64,000 nt of DNA from Nodosilinea sp. FACHB-141 (GTDB taxonomy: Bacteria; Cyanobacteriota; Cyanobacteriia; Phormidesmidales; Phormidesmidaceae). The stretch is taken from positions 454,606 through 518,605 of the forward strand of contig NZ_JACJPP010000013.1 in the NCBI RefSeq assembly GCF_014696135.1, read 5' to 3'. This document shows, one piece after another, positions 46,380-55,611 of this stretch (positions are counted from its first letter, which is position 1; each line of letters opens with the position of its first letter). Position numbers and translations under genes: made by a program. The notes beneath the pieces were generated by a model that saw only the letters and a list, made by a program, of their open reading frames with translations, was not told the origin of the DNA and made no database searches.

Positions 46380-47459
46380 ATGAACACCCTGTGCGCAAAT
46401 GGTAACAACAGTATGACGGCGGCAATGCCCTATTCTTCTGAGGTAATTGAGTCAGCGATGCAGGCCGGGGAGCTGACCTTTGCCCTCCCCGACCCCACCG
46501 ACGAAAAAATCTCTGACTACGAGTTTAACCAGCAGATGGAGGCGGCCTGGCAGGTGTGCGATCGCTTCGACCTGCAAACCGACATCTGGCGAGGAAGAAT
46601 TTTGCGGACGGTGCGCGATCGCGAAAAGAAAGGCGGCGACGGGCGCGGCACCGGCTTTCTCAACTGGCTCAAAGATCGCGAAATCACTAAAAGCCACGCC
46701 TATAACCTGATCGAACTCGCTGAAAGCGCCGATCAGTTGCTCGACGCGGGCATGCTCACCCCTAAAGAGGTCAACCAGTTCAGCAAACGCGCCTTCGTCG
46801 AAACCGCCAAATCTGCCCCCGAAGTGCAGCAGCTAGTCAGCGACTCCGCCCGCAAAGGCGACCACATCACCCGCCGCGAGGTGCGTCAGGTGGCCAATGA
46901 GTGGGCCGCCATGACCTCCGACCTGATCCCTGAAACCCTACGGGAAAAGGCTGCCAACAACACCATCCCCACCCGCTACATCGCACCCCTAGTGAAGGAG
47001 ATGGAGAAGCTGCCCTCTGTGCACCAGAGCACCCTCAAAACCGAGGTGGAGCTAAACCCTGACCTCGACACCCTCAAACAGGTCACCGCAGAGGCTCGCT
47101 ACCTGTCAAAATATCTGGCCTCCGCCAATCAGGTACAGCTACTTGAAACCAGCGGCATTGATTTAGAACTGGCCCTCGAAGAAGCCCTGCGGGTGGGCTG
47201 CCTCAACTCCGCCGCCGACATGGTGGCCCAGGCGGCCCAGATCGAACAAACCGCCGTCAAACTCTACACCGTTTGGAAGCGCCTCAACCAATTGGCAGAA
47301 CGGGTATTTGTCGACAGCGGCGAAAGTACCCCCAACCTGCGCGCCCTGCTCACCGCCCTCGGCCCCGTTACCAGCGAAACTGTCCAGGTGCGCTTGGGGG
47401 AAATCGACAGCGTCACCTCCCAAACCATCCGCTGGCGGCTAATGGTCGAAGAGGATTAG
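46380..47459 (+). CDS. Conserved cyanobacterial protein of unknown function
   Basis: A 359-residue soluble helical protein. Residues ~85-115 (GTGFLNWLKDREITKSHAYN, LIELAESADQLLDAGMLTP) resemble helix-turn-helix-like segments in DUF3102-type or plasmid-partition accessory proteins, but I cannot name the family. It has no membrane span or catalytic motif. No neighbour suggests a role: a secreted SH3 protein lies divergently upstream and a CAP-domain lipoprotein downstream. Start: GTG/ATG at 46380, or ATG at 46413. Confidence 0.6.
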   Translation: MNTLCANGNNSMTAAMPYSSEVIESAMQAGELTFALPDPTDEKISDYEFNQQMEAAWQVCDRFDLQTDIWRGRILRTVRDREKKGGDGRGTGFLNWLKDREITKSHAYNLIELAESADQLLDAGMLTPKEVNQFSKRAFVETAKSAPEVQQLVSDSARKGDHITRREVRQVANEWAAMTSDLIPETLREKAANNTIPTRYIAPLVKEMEKLPSVHQSTLKTEVELNPDLDTLKQVTAEARYLSKYLASANQVQLLETSGIDLELALEEALRVGCLNSAADMVAQAAQIEQTAVKLYTVWKRLNQLAERVFVDSGESTPNLRALLTALGPVTSETVQVRLGEIDSVTSQTIRWRLMVEED

Positions 47460-47642
47460 AAGGTCATCGGCTCAGGCCGTCTTGAGCCTCAATTCGAAAA
47501 CTCATCTGAGATAACAAATCTGTCCCTTAGTATCCCTCTCTACGAGTAGGCGCTTGCCCTGAATCAGCCCTGGTTATGCCCAAGAGAACGAGCACGTTGC
47601 GCTAGGGTGTAGCCAGGACTGATTAGCTTGAAACTGTTCTCG

Positions 47643-48221
47643 ATGCCTTTTGCCAAACGCTTTATCTACATTCGTCAAACCGTTAGTTTTGTCGCTGTGG
47701 CCCTGGCGCTGGTTGGTTGCGAGCCTACTGATTTAGAACAACTGGTCGAACGCATTCCTCCAGTTACTCGCATTGGGCGAGAGCCGCCCGCAGCGCCAGA
47801 CGCAACAGGAGCTCAGTCATCGGCTGTCGCCGAGATGGAAACTCTAGTCTATGAGCGCATCAATGAGATTCGACAGCAGGAAGGCCTCAATCCTCTACAG
47901 CCCAACGGGTCACTGGCTCAGGTAGCGCGTCAGTACAGCCAGCGAATGGCTGCCGAAAACTTTTTTGGCCACGTCAGCCCCACCGGGGATGCCCCGGCCC
48001 AGCGAGTATCAGACGCAAATATTCTCTACGCCATGGTGGGCGAAAATTTGTTTACCAGCACCAATGCCCCCGACCCCGCCCCTTTAGCCGTGCAGGGCTG
48101 GATGGATAGCCCCGGGCACCGAGAAAATATCCTGCGATCGGGCTTTACTGAAACGGGGGTAGGCGTCTGGCAAAGGGGCAGCACCTATTATTTCACTCAG
48201 TTATTTATGCGCCCTTTGTAA
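47643..48221 (+). CDS. CAP-domain (SCP/PR-1) lipoprotein
   Basis: About 192 residues. The N-terminus MPFAKRFIYIRQTVSFVAVA then ALVGC ends in a lipobox cysteine, so the protein should be membrane-anchored outside the cytoplasm. The CAP domain carries VYERINEIRQQEGLNPLQPN, YSQRMAAENFFGHVSPTGDA, YAMVGENLFTSTNAPDPA and GWMDSPGHRENILRSGFTET, the signature motifs. Role of bacterial CAP proteins is unclear. The ATG at 47643 gives a natural signal peptide; an in-frame TTG lies upstream. Confidence 0.85.
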   Translation: MPFAKRFIYIRQTVSFVAVALALVGCEPTDLEQLVERIPPVTRIGREPPAAPDATGAQSSAVAEMETLVYERINEIRQQEGLNPLQPNGSLAQVARQYSQRMAAENFFGHVSPTGDAPAQRVSDANILYAMVGENLFTSTNAPDPAPLAVQGWMDSPGHRENILRSGFTETGVGVWQRGSTYYFTQLFMRPL

Positions 48222-48239
48222 GCGAGCAGGAGAGCGGTC

Positions 48240-49208
48240 CTAGTGGTTCCCTGGCGATTCAACTAGCGCCATCAGCATGACCTCCCACACTAAGCGGGGC
48301 TGCACGAAGCGGCGTAGGTAGCCTTTGGCGGCTTCAAGTTTGGGCAGCCACTGGAGGCTTTCGGTGGGGTAGCTTTGCCAGTACCAGTTGAGCAGGTAAT
48401 CGAGCAACCAAAGCTGCGACTCGGTATCGAGGGTTTTGGTGACCTGGCGACCCTGCTCTAAAGCTTCGCGTAGGCTACGGGGGGGTTGATGCAGGGCGTT
48501 AAGCAGGTCGGCAGGAATGGTTTGAAGCTGTTGATAGGCGGCGATCGCACCCCCTGGGCTCCCCTGGGCCATCGCCAAGATTTGCGGTTGCCCTAGCGCC
48601 TCAGCTTGCCCCGCCCGCTGGAGCACCGTTGCCATATCTGCCGCGTTCAGCCGCTGAAAGGGAACCGTCTGACAGCGCGACACCAGGGTAGGCAACAGCG
48701 ATTGTGGGCCAGGGGCCAGCAAAATAATCGTCGCCTGCCCCGGTTCTTCCAGGGTTTTCAGCAGACCGTTGGCCGCCCCCTCGGCCATAGTTTCAGCCGC
48801 CTCGACCACGACTACGGCGCGGGGTGCTTCTAGGGGCGGGCGGCTCAAGAATTGAGCAATCTGCCGCACCTGCTCTAGGCGGGTTTGAGGCGGGCTTTTG
48901 CGGGCAATCCCTTCCTCAGCCGCCTGGGAAGCCGCGATCAGCTTGCCCTGGTGTAAATAGGTGGGCTCGACCCACAGCAGGTCGGGGTGATTGCGCTGGG
49001 CAATGCGTCGCCCCAGCGCTGCGGGCGGTGCCCCAGACTGCGGGGTAAACAAAATTTCGGCAAAGTGCTCCGCCGCTAGCCGCCGCCCGACCCCGTGGGG
49101 GCCAGCAAACAGGTAGGCGGGAGCCACTCGCCGCTGCTCCACCGCGCGGCAGAGCAGAGCAACGGCAGTGTCTTGGCCCACTAGACCATCAAACTGGGGG
49201 CGTACCAC
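48240..49208 (-). CDS. holB: DNA polymerase III delta-prime subunit
   Basis: A clamp-loader subunit of 322 residues. The Walker A is degenerate (FAGPHGVGRRLAAEHF, Lys replaced by Arg), as usual for the non-ATP-binding delta-prime, and the SRC motif is present (PTLVSRCQTVPF). The cysteine zinc module of E. coli HolB is not visible. It overlaps the tmk end by 28 bases, so the two are co-transcribed, as in many bacteria. Confidence 0.9.
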   Translation of the reverse strand: MVRPQFDGLVGQDTAVALLCRAVEQRRVAPAYLFAGPHGVGRRLAAEHFAEILFTPQSGAPPAALGRRIAQRNHPDLLWVEPTYLHQGKLIAASQAAEEGIARKSPPQTRLEQVRQIAQFLSRPPLEAPRAVVVVEAAETMAEGAANGLLKTLEEPGQATIILLAPGPQSLLPTLVSRCQTVPFQRLNAADMATVLQRAGQAEALGQPQILAMAQGSPGGAIAAYQQLQTIPADLLNALHQPPRSLREALEQGRQVTKTLDTESQLWLLDYLLNWYWQSYPTESLQWLPKLEAAKGYLRRFVQPRLVWEVMLMALVESPGNH

Positions 49209-49864
49209 TGCTGCAAATATCCTTCCACAACGGCAAAAATCTCGGCGGCGACGGTATCGACTGCACCCGTTGCATCAATGGCCACAATCCGTTCTGGATG
49301 CTGGGCCGCCAAGGCCTCAAAGCCCGCCTGCACGCGCTGGTGAAAGGCCAGATCGGCTTGCTCCATGCGATCGGCAGCCCCTCGCTGGCGTGTGCGAGCC
49401 AGACCAGCAGCAGCATCGAGCTTAAGCCACAAGGTGAGGTCGGGCACCAGCCCACCCGTGGCCGCGTGATTGAGCTGGGCAATCAGCCCTAGGTCTAGGC
49501 CGCGCCCATGGCCCTGGTAGGCCACGGTGGAGTCTGTGTAGCGATCGCACAGCACCCAGCAGCCCCTCGCCAGAGCAGGCTTAATCAACTCTTCGACATG
49601 CTGGGCGCGATCGGCGGCGTAGAGCAGCAGCTCAGCCCGACTAGCTATCGCAGCCTCGCCGTGGTCGCCTAGCAGCAGCTGGCGCAGGCTTGAGCCCAAC
49701 TCCGTGCCCCCCGGCTCGCGAGTAGCGAGAATTTGGGGAATCACGCCCTGCTGCTGGAGCTGCTGGAAGCGATCGCTCTTCCCTAGAGCGCTATGCAGGA
49801 GCTTGAGCTGGGTCGATTTGCCGCAGCCTTCCACCCCTTCAAACACCAGCAGCTTACCCGGCAT
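49181..49864 (-). CDS. tmk: Thymidylate kinase
   Basis: Phosphorylates dTMP to dTDP for DNA synthesis. Length 227 residues. P-loop EGVEGCGKSTQLKLLHSALG (residues 9-28), TREPGGTELGSSLRQLLLGD, and the DRYTDSTVAYQGHGRG lid motif. It lies upstream of holB in a DNA-replication pair with overlapping ends. Confidence 0.95.
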   Translation of the reverse strand: MPGKLLVFEGVEGCGKSTQLKLLHSALGKSDRFQQLQQQGVIPQILATREPGGTELGSSLRQLLLGDHGEAAIASRAELLLYAADRAQHVEELIKPALARGCWVLCDRYTDSTVAYQGHGRGLDLGLIAQLNHAATGGLVPDLTLWLKLDAAAGLARTRQRGAADRMEQADLAFHQRVQAGFEALAAQHPERIVAIDATGAVDTVAAEIFAVVEGYLQQWYAPSLMV

Positions 49865-50073
49865 AGTTCGCTCCGATATTGCCTCTCTAGCTTACAGACA
49901 AGGGGGCCATCCACCCTAGGGGCAGACCGGCCCCCAGCAAGCTATGGTATACACTAAGATACAAACCGGACTAGTGCATACTAAGGTCAAGGGTGCAGCA
50001 GTGGGCTTATCAAAACATGCCTGCCACGACCATGCGCTAACTTGTAGTTATGATGGTCTCATCGAGGACGCCT

Positions 50074-50391
50074 ATGGCCCGGTATACCAACACACTTCCT
50101 ATCTCAGCAACCACCGCTCGGCTGCGCGATGCCATTGTTAGCTCGCTACAGGCATTTGGGCTCAATATGGTCTACGAAACCAGCGACTATCTGATGGCCA
50201 AAGAACAGCCCGGACAGGTTTCCCTGGCTCAGCTCACCACCATTGAGGTGCTGATCAGCCCACCTACCGTAGCTGCCGACGCAGCCTCGGTAAATCTGGT
50301 TGTCAGCAACCAAGAACTGCCCCTGCGCCACAACAATCACTGTGAGCAGGTGTTCAGCGCCGTCAACCAGGCTATTGTTGCCTTGGTCTAA
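50074..50391 (+). CDS. Conserved small cyanobacterial protein, 105 residues
   Basis: MARYTNTLPISATTARLRDA followed by IVSSLQAFGLNMVYETSDYL and TTIEVLISPPTVAADAASVN, ending in a helical CEQVFSAVNQAIVALV. A soluble alpha/beta protein without a recognised family; the pattern suggests one small compact domain. The ATG at 50074 has GAGGA five bases upstream and is preferred over an in-frame ATG eight codons earlier. It converges on the FHA gene. Confidence 0.7.
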   Translation: MARYTNTLPISATTARLRDAIVSSLQAFGLNMVYETSDYLMAKEQPGQVSLAQLTTIEVLISPPTVAADAASVNLVVSNQELPLRHNNHCEQVFSAVNQAIVALV

Positions 50392-50423
50392 GACTCAGTC
50401 CTTCAAACCCACCAGGCGATGGG

Positions 50424-50879
50424 CTAGATCTCGGTGTCATCATCTAGACTATCCGACTCCTCATCGCCCTCTTCAACCATGTTGGGGCTAATGAGCGTGA
50501 TATCAAACTCGTCGGGGGGCAGAGTCGATTGGCTATCGCGCTTAAGCTGGTAGTAAATAGCGCGAGCTTGGGGACCAAACACAATCTCATCTTCGTTTTT
50601 GAGGTCGTGGGCCTGGAGCTTGCGCCCATTAATCAGCATTCCATTGGCGCTGGGTTTGCCCTTTAGGTTGCCGTCAACTATGCGGTAGTAAAACGTGTCA
50701 TCGTCCTTCGGCAGCTGCACCAGGGTGGCGTGATGCCGCGACACAAACTGCGACGACAGGCGAATGTCGCACTTAGGATCTCGCCCGATGGAGTATACCG
50801 ACCCATCCAAGACAATTTCTCGGCGGCCTTTACTATCTTCAACAATGAGAATATTACTGAGTTTGGTGTGGAGTGGCAT
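50424..50879 (-). CDS. FHA-domain protein
   Basis: A 151-residue protein made mainly of one forkhead-associated domain: GRDPKCDIRL (Arg at the phosphothreonine site), SRHHATLVQL, and NGMLINGRKLQ. FHA domains bind phosphothreonine peptides; the partner kinase is not in the window. The C-terminal ~30 residues are very acidic (EEGDEESDSLDDD). Confidence 0.88.
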   Translation of the reverse strand: MPLHTKLSNILIVEDSKGRREIVLDGSVYSIGRDPKCDIRLSSQFVSRHHATLVQLPKDDDTFYYRIVDGNLKGKPSANGMLINGRKLQAHDLKNEDEIVFGPQARAIYYQLKRDSQSTLPPDEFDITLISPNMVEEGDEESDSLDDDTEI

Positions 50880-51255
50880 GTGCTGTCACTAGCAAAAACG
50901 GAGCTCAGAATCGGTTGAGAATGGAACGACGACCTTAATCACCAGGGAAACGTAGAGCATATCGCGTTTAACCCACCCCATCGCCGCGATCGCTCCTGTG
51001 AGCCAGTTTAACCACCGCAGATATAGCCCAAACTTAAGCTCACTTACGCCAGCTTACCTTTAGCCAGAAGGGGCATAGCCATGGGGGTGTGCCCAACGGT
51101 TGCTCTATATTACCCCCTAGTTGCCTTGCCTGAATGGTAGCAGAATCTTTCTTAGGCGATGAATATGAGCTGCATTCATCAAAAATGTTTGACTTATCGC
51201 TTCGATTAACGGAGCCAAGCGGCAGAACCTTAGAGACTGAATGTTAGAAAAAGCC
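50880..51255. other. Intergenic region between FHA and cyclic-nucleotide-binding genes
   Basis: About 375 bases. Open frames here are short and unmatched. It contains the promoter side of the FHA gene and the downstream side of the next gene, with no hairpin I could support. Confidence 0.4.
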
Positions 51256-51831
51256 CTAGTCGGCAGAGTCCACCTCAAGTTCTTCCCAGGGGTTAGAGTT
51301 AACGTTGCGCAGACGCTTGAGCATCCAGTCAAAGCGAATATTGCCCATAGAGAGCATATCGCCCATCTCGTCGAGCCCGGCATCGTCGGGGTTAGCCACA
51401 GGACGCCAGTGTTCGCCCTGCAAATGCTTGACGGTGCTGCGCAGGCGGCTAGAGAGCAAAATGGCCAAAGCTCGATAAAAGCGCGAGGCAAACCACATAT
51501 CTTGCTGGAGCTTGTGGCGCAGCTGACTACAGGAAATAGCCAGCACAATACCAGGTTCGAGGGCCGTCACCGTCGCAGAAGGTGGTTGACCGTCAACAAA
51601 CGACATTTCGCCGACCACCTCACCAGTTGCCAGCTGGGCAACGGACTGGTCGCCCATGGCTGCCACCGAAACCTCCAAGCTACCGTTTAGAATGAGGAAA
51701 ATATCGTCGCAGGCGGCACCCTCACGAATCAACACCTCTCCCGGTTGCAGTTCTCGACGCTGACCAGCATCAATCAGCCAGTCAACGTCTTCGTCTTCTA
51801 AAACCCCAAGAATAAATACCACACGCTTCAT
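51256..51831 (-). CDS. Cyclic nucleotide-binding domain protein
   Basis: A 191-residue protein with an N-terminal Crp-like beta-roll: VLIREGAACDDIFLILNGSL, QLATGEVVGEMSFVDGQPPS (phosphate-binding cassette GEMSFVD) and ATVTALEPGIVLAISCSQL, followed by helices to the C-terminus. No DNA-binding winged helix is visible after the hinge, so it may be a sensor or adaptor. The Arg of the cAMP-binding cassette is not present (GEMSFVDGQPPSAT), so ligand binding is uncertain. Confidence 0.8.
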   Translation of the reverse strand: MKRVVFILGVLEDEDVDWLIDAGQRRELQPGEVLIREGAACDDIFLILNGSLEVSVAAMGDQSVAQLATGEVVGEMSFVDGQPPSATVTALEPGIVLAISCSQLRHKLQQDMWFASRFYRALAILLSSRLRSTVKHLQGEHWRPVANPDDAGLDEMGDMLSMGNIRFDWMLKRLRNVNSNPWEELEVDSAD

Positions 51832-52103
51832 GGCTGCGGCCCTACATCACAATATCCGAACCGCCCATGGCGGTGATAACGGCACCCAATTGGCTTGCAC
51901 TTTTAGAGACAGAGGCTAGCCAAGGGCATTGCCGTATTGCTACCTGATGTCAACCCGTGCCAGTTTTTAACATAACCTACGATGGGATGTGAGGAACATT
52001 TCTCTAGTATCGGCGTTCTGCAACAGGTTTCACCACCGGCCGAAGGAGTGAGACCCTGTCCCTCAAGCTGCCGGATATCGCCTGTTTTCTACCCTAATTT
52101 CCC

Positions 52104-52937
52104 ATGACTACTGTTATATCAGAGACGGTTACGACAGCCTCCGATCGCGCCGACGACGTGGCTGTACGAGCCTATTTTTTGGGCCAAAGTATTGATTTAG
52201 GTGCTCTAGCCAAACCTAGCGGTCCAGCACTGGTGCCTTCTTCGCCGCTGATGGTGCCCGTTGGAGAAGGTGGGCAGGGGGTGCTGTTTAGCTACGGTGC
52301 CGTGGTGCTGTTTGGCCTTTCTGCCGATGCAGAACAGGCTTTTATTACCAACCTCAGGCCTCACATTGCCAACCCCATCGACCACCCTGAAACCGAAGCT
52401 GCCACTATTCGCTTGGCCCCTAACAGCAGCGGCAAAGTGCAGAATGGACTGATTTTTTTGTCGTCCCTTGATGGGTTGCGCCTGCACTTGGTGGCCGATG
52501 TGATGGCTAAAAGCGTGGTGCTAGCCTACTACGAGATCGGTGCGGCGGCTGTGTTTGACCGCATTGAGCCCTACGCCGTGGAGCTGCAACATCAGCACCG
52601 CCCGAGTGTTCAGGGTGACCAGTTGCTCAAGCAGATTGGCCAAACGCTGATGATTCAACACAAAATTGTGGGTCGAGTCGAAATCATCGATAAGCCTGAG
52701 CTGCTGTGGGAATACCCCGAGCTCGACTCCCTCTACCACCGCCTAGAAGACGAATACGAAATTCGCGATCGCCACTCGGCCCTAGAGCGCAAGCTCGACC
52801 TGGTCAGCCGCACCACCGAAACCGTGCTCGACTTGCAGCGGCACCAGACCGGCCTACGGCTGGAGTGGTATGTGGTGCTGCTGATTGTGGTAGAAGTGCT
52901 GCTGTCGCTCTATGAACTATTTGTCCGCCCCCACTGA
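52104..52937 (+). CDS. DUF155/RMD1-Sif2 family membrane-anchored protein
   Basis: A 277-residue protein with the RMND1/Sif2 pattern: an N-terminal alpha/beta part (GQGVLFSYGAVVLFGLSADA), a central helical part (HHRLEDEYEIRDRHSALERK, LDLVSRTTETVLDLQRHQTG) and a C-terminal membrane helix (YVVLLIVVEVLLSLYELF). Eukaryotic relatives act in mitochondrial translation and organisation; bacterial function is unknown. The stop precedes the next start by eight bases, so the two genes probably form an operon. Confidence 0.82.
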   Translation: MTTVISETVTTASDRADDVAVRAYFLGQSIDLGALAKPSGPALVPSSPLMVPVGEGGQGVLFSYGAVVLFGLSADAEQAFITNLRPHIANPIDHPETEAATIRLAPNSSGKVQNGLIFLSSLDGLRLHLVADVMAKSVVLAYYEIGAAAVFDRIEPYAVELQHQHRPSVQGDQLLKQIGQTLMIQHKIVGRVEIIDKPELLWEYPELDSLYHRLEDEYEIRDRHSALERKLDLVSRTTETVLDLQRHQTGLRLEWYVVLLIVVEVLLSLYELFVRPH

Positions 52938-52945
52938 GGTACCCG

Positions 52946-53764
52946 ATGGGACAGTCTATTGTCGTGAATCAAGCCGAGTTTGAGCAAGCGGTGCTGCAAC
53001 CCTCGTTTGAGCAGCCGGTGCTGGTCGATTTTTTTGCCACTTGGTGTGGCCCCTGCCAGTTGCTCAAACCCATGCTCGAAAAGCTGGCCCAGGAGTATGA
53101 CTTCACCCTGGCCAAGGTCGATATTGACGCCAACCCTGAGCTGGCTAAAGCCTTTAAGGTTGAAGGGGTGCCCGATGTGCGCATTGTCAGCCAGGGGCAA
53201 GTGCAGGAGGGGTTTGTGGGGGTGCTGCCTGAGCCACAGCTGCGGGAGTTGTTGGCCGGTCTAGGTCTGCAATCCTCTTTGGAGCAAGATCTGGCGGCCT
53301 TTGAAGCTGCTCAAGCCAGCGGCGACAAAACAGAGATTTATCCAGCCCTGGCCACGCTGCTGACCCGCTACCCCAACAACGGTCAGATTTTGCTCAAGGC
53401 GGCCCAAGTATATCTGGTGCAGGGGGATGATGCCCTAGCCAGCCAGTATTTGGATTTGATTGACCCGAGCGATCGCGCCACCGCTGACCAAGCCGATGGC
53501 ATTCGGAGTCTGCTCACCCTGCGCCAATCCTTAACCGACCTGGGAGACTCTGATCTAGATGTCGCCTATGGGGCTGCTGGCCAGGCAGCGTTAAAGGGCG
53601 ATTTTGCCGCTGCCCTGGAGGGCTTTTTGGGGGTGGTGGAGCGCGATCGCAGCTACCGCAGTGACGCCGGTCGCAAGGCTATGCTCACCGTCTTCAAGCT
53701 GCTGGGTGACAGCAACCCGCTCACCCTCACCTACCGCAAGCGCCTGATGCAAGCCCTTTACTGA
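52946..53764 (+). CDS. CnoX/YbbN-like thioredoxin-TPR protein
   Basis: A 272-residue protein: N-terminal thioredoxin domain with FFATWCGPCQLLKPMLEKLA (C-G-P-C active site) and EGVPDVRIVSQG as the cis-Pro region, then a helical C-terminal half of tetratricopeptide-like repeats (ATLLTRYPNNGQILLKAAQV, AAGQAALKGDFAAALEGFLG). This is the CnoX (YbbN) architecture, a redox holdase delivering clients to GroEL. Redox-active Cys retained. Operon partner of the DUF155 gene. Confidence 0.85.
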   Translation: MGQSIVVNQAEFEQAVLQPSFEQPVLVDFFATWCGPCQLLKPMLEKLAQEYDFTLAKVDIDANPELAKAFKVEGVPDVRIVSQGQVQEGFVGVLPEPQLRELLAGLGLQSSLEQDLAAFEAAQASGDKTEIYPALATLLTRYPNNGQILLKAAQVYLVQGDDALASQYLDLIDPSDRATADQADGIRSLLTLRQSLTDLGDSDLDVAYGAAGQAALKGDFAAALEGFLGVVERDRSYRSDAGRKAMLTVFKLLGDSNPLTLTYRKRLMQALY

Positions 53765-53901
53765 ACCAACCCTTTACTTAGGAAAGTTTGAAGAATATGA
53801 GGCCAAAAGCGTTTGGTTAAAGCCACGACAGTTATTGTAGAGACAGTTCCTTAAGCTGATTTTTTAGCACTTTGGCCAACGCTACCTAATCGGTAAACCC
53901 T

Positions 53902-54120
53902 ATGTCTCTCCTGGCACGCTGGCTTCAGTTTTTGCGCTTTCTCGAAGGGCTGTTGGAGTTTTTAGACTTTCTCACTACCCCCCTGGGATTGGTAGCTAGC
54001 GTTGGGCTAGGCCTCTACAGCTTGCTGGTGTTCTTCGGCACCGATGCCTCAGCCGCCGCTACCCTAGCCGGGTCAGTTGCCTTGGGCCTTAGCTGCCTAA
54101 TCACCCGCCCCGACTTCTAA
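53902..54120 (+). CDS. Small membrane protein, 72 residues
   Basis: MSLLARWLQFLRFLEGLLEF then LDFLTTPLGLVASVGLGLYS, followed by a second hydrophobic stretch (AATLAGSVALGLSCLITRPD). Two membrane helices, no recognised family. Start ATG at 53902. It lies between the CnoX-like gene and moeA on the same strand. Confidence 0.55.
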   Translation: MSLLARWLQFLRFLEGLLEFLDFLTTPLGLVASVGLGLYSLLVFFGTDASAAATLAGSVALGLSCLITRPDF

Positions 54121-54352
54121 CCCCTGCGTTCTTGCTTCTCTCTCCTAAGAAAACGGCTGGTCTGTGGGCTTGCCTAAGCGACAAGCAATGCCGCTCTACC
54201 GCTCCCACTCGCCTTGGGAATATGCCCACGGCTCCCTTACTCCTTATCGAGCATGCCACGCTACGCTCTCTACAGGTCTCGAACTCAAGGCATACCCACC
54301 TCCTCTTCCCCACCTCCCTTATCTTCCCCACCCCTCTTATCTCCCCACTTCC

Positions 54353-55588
54353 ATGCTCCCCGCCGCCGAGGCCGAAGCCAAAATTCTCGATCTAGTGCCG
54401 CTCCCAACCGAGGTAGAGCAAGTTTCCTTAGATGCCTGCCTGGGTCGTGTTTTAGCCAAAGCTATCCCTAGCCCGCTCGATTTTCCCCATTGGGATAATT
54501 CAGCGATGGATGGCTATGCCGTGCGCTATGAGGATGTGCAGGGAGCCAGTGCTGAGCAACCCAAGGTGCTGACGCTGACAGAGACGATTCCAGCAGGGCG
54601 ATCGCCTCAGCTCCCCATCGGCTCAGGTCAGGCCGCGCGCATTCTCACGGGCTCCATGCTGCCCGATGGAGCTGACACCATCGTGATTCAAGAGGTCACC
54701 CAGCGCCAGGGCGATAGTGTTTTGGTGCTAGAAACCCCAGAGCCGCAGCAGTTTGTGCGCCACCGAGGCAGCTTTTGCCGGGCGGGCGAGGCGCTCATGG
54801 CCCCAGGCCTCTCCATTGGCGGGCCAGAGCTGGCGGTGCTGGCCTCGGCCCAGTGTCTTCAGGTGCCGGTGTTTCCTCAGCCTCGGGTAGCAATTCTCTC
54901 CACAGGCGATGAGCTGGTCATGCCCGATGCGCCGCTTCAGCCGGGGCAAATTGTGGACTCTAACCAGTACGCGCTGGCGGCGTTGGTGCGGCAGGCAGGC
55001 GCGATTCCGCTGAGCCTGGGCATTGTGCCCGACCAGCCCCAAGCGTTGAGAACTGCCATTCAGTCAGCGCTGGCCCAGGCAGATATGATTGTGTCATCTG
55101 GTGGCGTTTCCGTCGGTGACTACGACTATGTAGATGAGATTCTGGCGGAGTTGGGAGCGACGCTGCATATTCGCTCGGTGGCAGTAAAGCCCGGTAAACC
55201 ACTCACGGTGGCTACATTCCCAGCGGAGGGGGGGAATGCGCCGCTGTACTTTGGCTTGCCGGGAAACCCAGTGTCGGCCCTGGTGACCTTTTGGCGATTT
55301 GTGGCCCCAGCATTGCGGAAGCGATCGGGCCTGGCTACGGGCTGGGGGCCGACATTTGTGCCCGCCACAACTCGCGATGCGCTTAAGGCTGGTGGCCAGC
55401 GAGAAACTTATCTGTGGGGCAAGCTTGAAACGACTGCCCAGGGCTATGAGTTTTCGTTGGCGGGCGGTGGCCACAACTCTGGCAACTTAATCAACCTGGC
55501 GGGAACGAACGCGCTGGCAGTGGTGCCAGTGGGGACGAAGCTAATCTCTGCTGAAGCAACGGTGCCGGTGATGGTGGTGGGTTCATAG
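54353..55588 (+). CDS. moeA: Molybdopterin molybdenumtransferase
   Basis: Inserts molybdate into adenylated molybdopterin. Length 411 residues. Seen: GRVLAKAIPSPLDFPHWDNS, AMDGYAVRYEDVQ, GQAARILTGSMLPDGADTIV, VAILSTGDELV, VSSGGVSVGDYDYV and GKPLTVATFPAEG with GLPGNPVSALVTFW, the standard run of MoeA motifs. The ATG at 54353 begins MLPAAEAEAKILDLVPLPTE; 63 upstream in-frame codons through pyrimidine-rich DNA are unlikely to be translated. Other mo genes are not adjacent. Confidence 0.94.
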   Translation: MLPAAEAEAKILDLVPLPTEVEQVSLDACLGRVLAKAIPSPLDFPHWDNSAMDGYAVRYEDVQGASAEQPKVLTLTETIPAGRSPQLPIGSGQAARILTGSMLPDGADTIVIQEVTQRQGDSVLVLETPEPQQFVRHRGSFCRAGEALMAPGLSIGGPELAVLASAQCLQVPVFPQPRVAILSTGDELVMPDAPLQPGQIVDSNQYALAALVRQAGAIPLSLGIVPDQPQALRTAIQSALAQADMIVSSGGVSVGDYDYVDEILAELGATLHIRSVAVKPGKPLTVATFPAEGGNAPLYFGLPGNPVSALVTFWRFVAPALRKRSGLATGWGPTFVPATTRDALKAGGQRETYLWGKLETTAQGYEFSLAGGGHNSGNLINLAGTNALAVVPVGTKLISAEATVPVMVVGS

Positions 55589-55611
55589 CAGATCAGTACC
55601 CTCAACTCCGA

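Noticed and set aside
49944..50141. 65-codon plus-strand frame upstream of the 50074 gene
   Set aside because: Different frame, overlaps the real gene, no similarity.
54164..54352. 63-codon extension upstream of moeA
   Set aside because: Pyrimidine-rich, low-complexity translation with no MoeA similarity.
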